In this document: positions 6,025 through 10,968 of the stretch, one piece after another | How the letters are laid out: each line of letters begins with the position of its first letter | Numbering within the stretch: position 1 is the stretch's first letter | Assembly (NCBI GenBank): GCA_937980285.1 | Contig: CALJQI010000446.1 | Location: forward strand, 1 to 10,968 | From: an uncultured Gammaproteobacteria bacterium | GTDB lineage: Bacteria; Pseudomonadota; Gammaproteobacteria; GCA-001735895 | Reading direction: 5' to 3' | DNA: 10,968 nt | Translations under genes and position numbers: made by a program | The notes under the pieces: model-generated | Database searches by the model: none | The model's input: the letters and a program-made list of their open reading frames with translations, nothing else | What the model was told of the DNA's origin: nothing

Positions 6025-7498
6025 AGAAGGCGCCGTAGATACTGCCGCACAGCGTCAGCAGGCCGGCGACCAGCAGCAGCAGCGCGATCGGCCGGTTGAA
6101 GAATCCGCTCCACTCGAAATGCAGCATCTGCATCGCCTGCGCGAAGGTCTGTTCGCCGATCTTGCCGAGAATCAGGCCAAGCACGATACCGGCGACCGAA
6201 TAACCCGAACGCCGCAAAAAGAAGCCGACCACGCCGGCGAGGAACATGACGACGACGTCGATGGTCAGCCCGCGCACCGCGTAGGCGCCGACCGTGGCCA
6301 GCAGCAGAATCATCGGCGCCAGGAACTGGAACGGGATGCGCAACAGGTTGATGATGGTCTTGGTTTCGAGGAAACCGATCAGCAGGATCGAGCAGTTGGC
6401 GAAAAACATCGCCGCGAACACGACCCAGACCAGGTCGGCGCTGTTGAGGAACACCAGCGGTCCCGGTTCCATGTCGTGCATCTGGAATACACCGACCATC
6501 ATCGCGGTCAGCGCGCCACCCGGCAGCCCGAGCGCCAGCAGCGGGATCATCGCCGCGCCGGTGGCGGCGTTATTGGCGGTTTCCGATGAAATCACGCCTT
6601 CGAGCTTGCCCTTGCCGAATTCTTCCGGTGTCTTCGACCAGCGCACCGCCTCGTTGTAGCCCATGAATGCCGCCAGCGTGGCGCCGATACCGGGCAGGAT
6701 GCCGCAGAAAAAGCCGATCACGATCGAGCGTACGACCGCGAATTTGTGCGCGATCAATTCCTGCAGGGACGGGAAGTCGACGCTCATCTTTGGCGCCTGG
6801 TAGGAACCGCGCACCTTTTTCTCGGCCTGCACGAAAATCTCGGAGACGGCGAAAAAGCCGAGGATGGTCGGGATGAAGTGAATCCCGGCCAGCAAATAGG
6901 GCATCTCGAAATCGTAGCGTTCGATGCCGCCGACCGGGTCGAGACCGACCACCGCCACCATCAGGCCGATCAGGATCGATAGCCAGCCCTTCCAGAAAGT
7001 CTTGGCGCCGACCGACGCCGCCACCGCCAGGCCGAAGAATACCAGCGCGAATATCTCCGGCGGCCCGAAGGCCGAAATCGCCCAGTCGGCGATGGGCGCG
7101 GTCGCTATCATCATGATGATGGTCGATACCACGCCGCCGAGCGCGGAGCACATGACCGCGGCGCCGACCGCCTTGCCGGCCTGGCCGTTTTGCGTCATCG
7201 GGTAGCCGTCGAAGGCGGTGGGCGCGTTTTCCGGCGCGCCCGGGATGTTGAACAGAATCGCGGTAATAGCGCCGCCGTAAACGCCGGTGCAGTAAATCAC
7301 CGAGAACAGCATGATGCCGTGCTCGGGCGACAGGTGCGCGGTAAACGGCAGCAGAATCGCCGCCAGCGTCAGCATGCTAACCCCGGGAATGGCGCCGAAC
7401 AGCATGCCGCCGATGACGCCGCCGAAGAAGATCAGGATGCCGATCGGATCGCTGAACAGCGTAATCGTGCCCTGCAGAAAATTATTCCAGGTGTCCAT
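5951..7498 (-). CDS. tctA: Tripartite tricarboxylate transporter large permease TctA
   Basis: TctA is the large membrane subunit (515 residues here, about 500 usual) of a TctCBA secondary transporter, driven by an ion gradient and fed by the periplasmic TctC. Family hallmarks are clear: GAIPGVSMLTLAAILLPFT near the N-terminus, YGGAITAILFNIPGAPENAP in the first half, and the repeat-related GILPGIGATLAAFMGY, followed by SSETANNAATGAAMIPLL and LGLPGGALTAMMVG, in the second half. About ten to twelve membrane segments are expected. Its ATG lies 3 nt after the tctB stop with no clear ribosome site, so translation is probably coupled to tctB. The last 20 or so residues form a proline-rich, non-membrane tail (HPPEPPPPAGG at the end). 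That tail is encoded entirely on the strand opposite azlD. The substrate may be citrate-like or another organic acid, but cannot be fixed from TctA. Confidence 0.95.
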   Translation of the reverse strand: MDTWNNFLQGTITLFSDPIGILIFFGGVIGGMLFGAIPGVSMLTLAAILLPFTAHLSPEHGIMLFSVIYCTGVYGGAITAILFNIPGAPENAPTAFDGYPMTQNGQAGKAVGAAVMCSALGGVVSTIIMMIATAPIADWAISAFGPPEIFALVFFGLAVAASVGAKTFWKGWLSILIGLMVAVVGLDPVGGIERYDFEMPYLLAGIHFIPTILGFFAVSEIFVQAEKKVRGSYQAPKMSVDFPSLQELIAHKFAVVRSIVIGFFCGILPGIGATLAAFMGYNEAVRWSKTPEEFGKGKLEGVISSETANNAATGAAMIPLLALGLPGGALTAMMVGVFQMHDMEPGPLVFLNSADLVWVVFAAMFFANCSILLIGFLETKTIINLLRIPFQFLAPMILLLATVGAYAVRGLTIDVVVMFLAGVVGFFLRRSGYSVAGIVLGLILGKIGEQTFAQAMQMLHFEWSGFFNRPIALLLLVAGLLTLCGSIYGAFFKKASAPAPTGSDHPPEPPPPAGG

Positions 7499-7501
7499 GG
7501 A

Positions 7502-8218
7502 CTATTGCAGCACCGTGACGACCCAGCTACCGATGTCGTAAAAAGGCTTGATATTGCCGACCGGCAGGCCGACGAACAGGATCTTGACGAACAACATCAG
7601 CAACAGGCCGTAAATCAGGGCCATGACCAGCGCCATCGGTTTGGCGCGGCGCTCGCCGAAGACGTACATGACGCCGATAATGAAAAACGGTGCCAGCGTG
7701 TAAAAGCCGAAATCCTCGAGCAGGGCGGCGAAAAACAGCGGCAGCATCAATGCCACCCGCACGCGGTGGTGGCGGATGAAGTAAATCACGATCGCAACCA
7801 GGATCGCCGCGCAGACGATGCGCGCCAGGTGCAGCCCGCTGTCGCCGGCCGAAAACATCGCCGCGATCCAGTCCGGAACGCGCATGTAAATGAAAGGGAT
7901 TGCCAGCAGCGCGAAGGTCGACAGGTACCAATTCAGGCTTTCGTGGTGCGCCTCGTGCGCCGCTTCCTCGGCACCGTCGTCGACCGCGGCGCTGATCATT
8001 TGCGAGGAAGCCTCGTCGCCCTTGACGTAGTGGTGAATCAATTGGCCGATCGCGGCCAGCGCCATCAGCAGGATAATCGTGCGCGGCCAGGCGGTCGCGC
8101 CGAACTTGTAGATTTCGATGTCCTTGTCGAACTCGAAGGAATAGATGTACAGAAACAGGCACAGTGTAAGCCATAAGCCTGCTTCCACCAGGTGCCCGAC
8201 TCTAAGCCTGCCAATCAT
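7502..8218 (-). CDS. tctB: Enlarged TctB-type small permease of the tripartite transporter
   Basis: This is the small membrane subunit of the TctCBA system, identified by its place between tctC and tctA. Sequence support comes from the N-terminal helix, FGATAWPRTIILLMALAAIG (39-58) and the C-terminal LPVGNIKPFYDIGSW (218-232), which fits the TctB pattern. At 238 residues it is longer than the usual 140-180. Hydrophobic segments are seen at about 12-29, 45-64, 98-114, 131-148, 155-168, 172-187 and 195-216, against four in classic TctB. A hydrophilic, Glu/His-rich linker (about 66-95, including EEAAHEAHHE) follows the second. ATG 8216-8218 is preceded by a modest AGGCGGG-type site. The gap to tctC contains a strong hairpin; the gap to tctA is 3 nt. 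Confidence 0.85.
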   Translation of the reverse strand: MIGRLRVGHLVEAGLWLTLCLFLYIYSFEFDKDIEIYKFGATAWPRTIILLMALAAIGQLIHHYVKGDEASSQMISAAVDDGAEEAAHEAHHESLNWYLSTFALLAIPFIYMRVPDWIAAMFSAGDSGLHLARIVCAAILVAIVIYFIRHHRVRVALMLPLFFAALLEDFGFYTLAPFFIIGVMYVFGERRAKPMALVMALIYGLLLMLFVKILFVGLPVGNIKPFYDIGSWVVTVLQ

Positions 8219-8238
8219 CGCGACGGCCCGCCTGGAGT

Positions 8239-8264
8239 TACGCCCGGGACTTTTCCCGGGCGTA
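8239..8264 (-). promoter_or_regulatory. Intercistronic hairpin between tctC and tctB
   Basis: A perfect inverted repeat has 11-bp arms (tacgcccggga at 8239-8249 and tcccgggcgta at 8254-8264) around a 4-nt loop. It sits 26 nt after the tctC stop and about 20 nt before tctB. In the direction of transcription no T run follows, so it does not look like a simple terminator. Such hairpins after a binding-protein gene commonly protect the upstream message from 3' exonucleases, which makes more binding protein than permease. That role is inferred. Confidence 0.75.
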
Positions 8265-8289
8265 TCCGGGATAGAAACACGATCGGACT

Positions 8290-9318
8290 CTACTTGACCT
8301 CGAGTCCCATCTGCTTATAAACGCCGCGGTACTGTTTTACCGTGGTGTTGATCAGCTCCTGCGTGCCCGCGGTGTCACGAAAGCTTTCGATCAGGGTCAT
8401 GAACTTGCTTTCGTTGTATTTCTGGTAGCTGGGCTGGCAGTAAGCCTTCTGGAAAGCCCACTTGAGCCACTCGACACGCTCCGCCGGTACGCCCTTGTGG
8501 GTGTAGAAACCGCGGAAACGAAACAGCGGCTCGAAATCGAGGCCGGCGTCGGTCAGACTGGGCACGTCGGCGAAGGCGCTGGGACGTTCTTTCAGAATGG
8601 TCAGGATCGGCTTGAACTTGCCGGCGTCGAGGAATTTGCGTACGTCGCCGGGTTGCTCGAACAGCGCGTCCACCTGGCCGCCGGCGAGAGCGCCGTAGCG
8701 CGGTGCGCCCTTGTCGAAGGAGATTTGCTGGATCTTCATGCCGGTGGCGTCGGTCATGAATTTCATCGTCACGCGTTCCATCGAACCTTCCTTGGAGACG
8801 TTGGCGATGGTGGCCTTGCCGTTTTGCGCCTTGACCCACTTGACGAACGAGTCCCAGTCGCTGAAACGATCTTCATTGGTACGAATATAAACCTGCGAAA
8901 AGGTGATCTGCGAGGTTACCAGCGGAATCAGGTCCGTTGCCGGGTTAGGCCGGGTCGAATCCAGCGCGTGTGCGCTGGAGGCGTCGTCGATGTGCTCGAG
9001 GACGCTGTAGCCGTCGGCCGGGCTGGCCATGAAAGCGGTCATGCCGACGGTGCCGGAACCGCCGGGCTTGTGGTCGCGGTTGATCGAGACGCCGGTCAGG
9101 TCGCTGACCGCCTGCGCCATGGCCTGGGCGACCTGGCCGGAACCGCCGGCCGGGCCGTAGGGTACGACCATGGTCAGGGCGCGTTGCGGATAGCCGCCGG
9201 GCTTGTCCATTCCGGACGGCAGGTTATCGCTGGCGCAGGCTGCATAGGCTGTGTTGGCTGAAAGCGCCATGGCGGCCAGCGCGACAGCGCTAGCGGCCAG
9301 GTTTTTACTGAATTTCAT
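8290..9318 (-). CDS. tctC: Tripartite tricarboxylate transporter substrate-binding protein TctC
   Basis: This is the periplasmic solute receptor of the TctCBA system (342 residues, Bug/TctC family). A Sec signal peptide is plain: a positively charged start (MKFSKN), a hydrophobic core, and a likely signal peptidase I cut after AYA (residue 26). Mature-protein features fit the family: YPQRALTMVVPYGPAGGSG (43-61), the HKPGGSGTVG loop (83-92), ASPADGYSVL (98-107), a DALFEQPGDV segment (217-226), and PSAFADVPSLTDAG (246-259), equivalent to the family's R-x-x-x-x-PDVPT-x-x-E-x-G. The only two cysteines, C28 and C294, could form a disulfide in the periplasm. The ligand is unknown; Tct receptors bind citrate, other carboxylates, terephthalate, nicotinate and more. 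It is the first gene of the operon, with a strong ribosome site. An operator-like palindrome lies upstream. Confidence 0.94.
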   Translation of the reverse strand: MKFSKNLAASAVALAAMALSANTAYAACASDNLPSGMDKPGGYPQRALTMVVPYGPAGGSGQVAQAMAQAVSDLTGVSINRDHKPGGSGTVGMTAFMASPADGYSVLEHIDDASSAHALDSTRPNPATDLIPLVTSQITFSQVYIRTNEDRFSDWDSFVKWVKAQNGKATIANVSKEGSMERVTMKFMTDATGMKIQQISFDKGAPRYGALAGGQVDALFEQPGDVRKFLDAGKFKPILTILKERPSAFADVPSLTDAGLDFEPLFRFRGFYTHKGVPAERVEWLKWAFQKAYCQPSYQKYNESKFMTLIESFRDTAGTQELINTTVKQYRGVYKQMGLEVK

Positions 9319-9322
9319 TATG

Positions 9323-9329
9323 CTCCTCC
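9323..9329 (-). promoter_or_regulatory. Strong ribosome binding site of tctC
   Basis: On the minus strand GGAGGAG stands 4 nt before the tctC ATG. It is much the best Shine-Dalgarno in the window, and it contrasts with the weak or absent sites of tctB and tctA. This agrees with high synthesis of the binding protein relative to its permeases. Confidence 0.8.
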
Positions 9330-9379
9330 AGTTGTATTATTTGTGACTGCGATTAATTATTAGATTTATCTGCGCTGGA

Positions 9380-9395
9380 TGGTATACAAGCTTGT
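9380..9395. promoter_or_regulatory. Operator-like palindromes upstream of tctC
   Basis: TGGTATACAA (9380-9389; TTGTATACCA on the minus strand) has the near-palindromic form of operators used by FCD-type GntR regulators, which often control carboxylate transporters. It overlaps a perfect 10-bp palindrome, ACAAGCTTGT (9386-9395). The site lies about 60-75 nt upstream of the tctC start codon, within reach of its promoter. A TTGACA hexamer (minus strand, 9398-9393) overlaps it, but no -10 at normal spacing follows. The nearest ATAAAT is 23 nt away. No regulator gene is in the window, so the link is inferred. Confidence 0.35.
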
Positions 9396-9424
9396 CAAAA
9401 CTGTCTAGCACATGTCATGGTGTG

Positions 9425-9443
9425 TCGAATTGCTGCAATTCGA
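9425..9443. promoter_or_regulatory. Perfect 9-1-9 inverted repeat, possible operator
   Basis: TCGAATTGC (9425-9433) and GCAATTCGA (9435-9443) are exact reverse complements around a single T. The tight spacing suits a dimeric DNA-binding protein better than an RNA hairpin, since a one-base loop cannot form. It lies just upstream of the putative -35 of the YdjM-type gene and about 110 nt upstream of the tctC start codon, so it could serve either direction. The regulator is unknown. Confidence 0.45.
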
Positions 9444-9450
9444 ATCATAT

Positions 9451-9478
9451 TTCGCAGCGTAGAAGATTTAACTAGATT
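9451..9478 (+). promoter_or_regulatory. Weak candidate sigma-70 promoter for the YdjM-type gene
   Basis: TTCGCA (9451-9456) and TAGATT (9473-9478), 16 nt apart, each match four of six consensus bases. The start would be near 9485, leaving a leader of only about a dozen bases before ATG 9498. This is the best pair I found in an AT-rich stretch, but such matches arise easily by chance. Confidence 0.25.
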
Positions 9479-9497
9479 AACTCGAAGCAAAAACGGG

Positions 9498-10523
9498 ATG
9501 GATTCAGTCACTCAAATAGCGCTCGGCGCCGCGGTCGCCGAAGCCACCATCGGACGCAAGGTCGGCAATCGCGCAATCCTCTGGGGCGCGATAGCAGGCA
9601 CCCTGCCCGATCTCGATGTGTTCGTGCCGCTGGGCGATGTAGTCAGGGATTTCACTTATCACCGATCGGCCAGCCATTCGCTGTTCGTACTGGCGCTGGT
9701 GACGCCATTGCTGGTGTGGTTGATTACCCGGATTCACAGAGATACCCGGGCTTTGCGTAACCGCTGGCTGCTGACGGTATACCTGGTTTTTGCAACCCAC
9801 GTTCTGCTCGACAGCCTGACCGCCTACGGCACGCGGATATTCTGGCCGCTACCGTTACCGCCGGTCTCGCTGTCGACGATATTCATCATCGACCCGACTT
9901 ATACACTGCCGCTGTTGATCGGCGTCATCGCCGCGCTGGTGATGTCGCGTCGAAGCGACCGTGGCCACCTGGTCAATCGTTACGCGCTGGTACTCAGCTC
10001 GATCTACCTGGCTTGGACCCTGGTTGCCAAGACCATCGTCACGGAAAACTTCGAACGTGCGCTGCGTGACCAGGGTATCGAGTATCGGGACATTTTCAGC
10101 ACGCCGGCGCCGTTTAACACGCTGCTGTGGCGTGCCGTCGTAACAGACGAAAAGGGTTATTACGAAGCCTGGTACTCGCTGCTGGAAGACGACAACGGTA
10201 TCCGTTTCAGCCATCACCCGAGCCGCCAAGACTTGCTCGGCGAAATTGCCGATCACTGGCCGGTACGACAGTTGCAATGGTTCAGTCGGGGATTCTACTC
10301 GGTATCCGAGCGCAACGGAGATATCGTCATCAGTGATTTGCGAATGGGGTTCGAACCCGACTACGCGTTTCAGTTCAAAGTCGGCGAGATTTCGAATCCG
10401 CACCCGAAACCCGTCCTGCCTGAACAGCTTCTGGTCGAGCGGGATTGGAGCCTGTTGCCCCTGGTCTGGAAGCGTATCTGGGATTCGCATGTACGCTGGA
10501 GTCCAGCCGGCGCCGATCGTTAA
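9498..10523 (+). CDS. YdjM/YbcI-type inner-membrane metal-dependent hydrolase
   Basis: This 341-residue protein belongs to the YdjM-like family of membrane proteins annotated as metal-dependent hydrolases (in E. coli YdjM is LexA-controlled). Conserved positions visible are the start MDSVTQIALGAA, PDLD (37-40), H55 and H60 in YHRSASHSLF, H101 and D105 in ATHVLLDSLTAYG, and IDP (131-133). These carboxylates and histidines are the likely metal ligands. Membrane segments occur at about 26-40, 60-78, 90-106, 130-150 and 160-175. A soluble C-terminal half (about 180-341) has no recognised motif. I chose ATG 9498 because the family starts with this MDSxTQ motif; an upstream ATG at 9417 would add 27 residues unlike it. 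The ribosome site is poor. The true substrate of the family is unknown. No LexA box was seen upstream. Confidence 0.87.
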   Translation: MDSVTQIALGAAVAEATIGRKVGNRAILWGAIAGTLPDLDVFVPLGDVVRDFTYHRSASHSLFVLALVTPLLVWLITRIHRDTRALRNRWLLTVYLVFATHVLLDSLTAYGTRIFWPLPLPPVSLSTIFIIDPTYTLPLLIGVIAALVMSRRSDRGHLVNRYALVLSSIYLAWTLVAKTIVTENFERALRDQGIEYRDIFSTPAPFNTLLWRAVVTDEKGYYEAWYSLLEDDNGIRFSHHPSRQDLLGEIADHWPVRQLQWFSRGFYSVSERNGDIVISDLRMGFEPDYAFQFKVGEISNPHPKPVLPEQLLVERDWSLLPLVWKRIWDSHVRWSPAGADR

Positions 10524-10556
10524 ACTTCTTGCGGTGCTGCCAGTCCTATTACGCGA

Positions 10557-10968
10557 ATGAAAGTAAAACTACAAACCTCATTAGTCGCCATCAGCCTGGC
10601 GCTCGTTTTCGGGATTGCCGTCGGCGTGATGATAGGCGATGGCTCCGAAGCGCCCGCCGCAAAGCTGCAAATGCCAGAAATCGGGCAGTCGACCGCAGCA
10701 CCTGAAGTCGCAGGTGAAAATGCCGACACCCACGCGCGAGCCGAACCTGGTATCAGTGAGCTGAATCGGCTGCTGCAGAACGAAATTCGCGCGCGCCGGG
10801 CGCTGCAGCGGAAACTGGAGGCCCTGGAGCGCCAGGTCGCCGCGCTCGACCGCGACAAGATGCTCGGTACCTCGCAGGAAGCGGTCGAACAGGAAAGCGG
10901 TGATGCGGATCACATCGGGCTCCCCGGGCAAGGCTGGTTCGACCAGCAGGCGCTGCTCGATAGCGGCA
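10557..10968 (+). CDS. Membrane-anchored coiled-coil protein, N-terminal part
   Basis: An open frame from ATG 10557 continues through the end of the window (137 complete codons, no stop), so the gene is cut at its 3' side. It begins MKVKLQTS, then has one hydrophobic segment (about 8-27, LVAISLALVFGIAVGVMIG). Next come a low-complexity Ala/Glu-rich linker (about 28-66), a charged helix with heptad-like leucines (about 67-98, ELNRLLQNEIRARRALQRKL within it) and a more ordered start at about 121 (LPGQGWFDQQALLDSG). The topology suggests an inner-membrane anchor with a periplasmic body, or an uncleaved signal peptide. It starts 33 nt after the YdjM-type stop on the same strand, so the two may be co-transcribed, though no good ribosome site is seen. 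I do not recognise the family. Confidence 0.75.
   Translation, partial: MKVKLQTSLVAISLALVFGIAVGVMIGDGSEAPAAKLQMPEIGQSTAAPEVAGENADTHARAEPGISELNRLLQNEIRARRALQRKLEALERQVAALDRDKMLGTSQEAVEQESGDADHIGLPGQGWFDQQALLDSG

Noticed and set aside
7190..8176. Long plus-strand open frame (328 codons) across tctA and tctB
   Set aside because: Its product is rich in Arg, Gln, His and Asp without any domain, as expected of the antisense of GC-rich membrane-protein genes. The minus strand has clear TctA and TctB.
8239..8264. The tctC-tctB hairpin as a rho-independent terminator
   Set aside because: No T run follows on the minus strand, and tctB and tctA would lack another obvious promoter.
8497..9261. Plus-strand open frame (254 codons) opposite tctC
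   Set aside because: Low-complexity Val/Gly/Ala/Asp-rich product with no motif. TctC with its signal peptide and strong ribosome site is on the other strand.
9393..9398. TTGACA as a complete sigma-70 promoter for tctC
   Set aside because: The hexamer is perfect, but the nearest -10-like ATAAAT is 23 nt away, too far for a normal promoter.

Overview
The window reads as a stretch of proteobacterial chromosome, most likely gammaproteobacterial. It is GC-rich by eye and tightly packed, with short gaps, translational overlaps and strong third-position G/C in the genes. The families present (Ada-like alkyl-DNA repair, DUF3391 HD-GYP and GGDEF-EAL signalling proteins, AzlC/AzlD, a TctCBA tripartite tricarboxylate transporter, YdjM-type hydrolase) are common in free-living Gammaproteobacteria. 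I see no insertion sequence, integrase, CRISPR array, tRNA or rRNA.

Layout. At 1-159 lies the 3' end of a plus-strand gene whose tail resembles the last part of a histidine-kinase ATPase domain. At 307-1170 (+) is an AraC-type HTH fused to an O6-methylguanine-DNA methyltransferase. At 1262-2191 (+) is an AEC-family permease, which converges on a minus-strand c-di-GMP pair: an HD-GYP protein (4729-3497) followed 20 nt later by a GGDEF-EAL protein (3476-2199). A good match to a sigma-28 (flagellar) promoter precedes the pair. Diverging from it at 4976-6024 (+) is azlC-azlD, overlapping by GTGA.

The 3' end of azlD overlaps by 74 nt the 3' end of a minus-strand tripartite transporter operon, tctC (9318-8290), tctB (8218-7502), tctA (7498-5951). 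A perfect 11-bp hairpin sits between tctC and tctB. A 179-bp AT-rich gap (9319-9497) holds two operator-like palindromes and separates tctC from a plus-strand YdjM-type membrane metal-dependent hydrolase (9498-10523). The window ends inside a plus-strand gene for a membrane-anchored coiled-coil protein (10557 onward).

How the genes work together. The HD-GYP and GGDEF-EAL genes probably form one operon that lowers or senses c-di-GMP. The EAL domain keeps its catalytic residues, while the GGDEF active site and the HD dyad of the neighbour are altered. TctC, TctB and TctA form one secondary uptake system for an organic acid. AzlC and AzlD form one exporter, typically of branched-chain amino acids. 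The other genes look like independent units. I did not find a clearly undescribed multigene system. The most useful leads are the altered c-di-GMP domains under a possible flagellar promoter, the enlarged TctB, and the architecture of the tct operon (hairpin, operator, convergent overlap).
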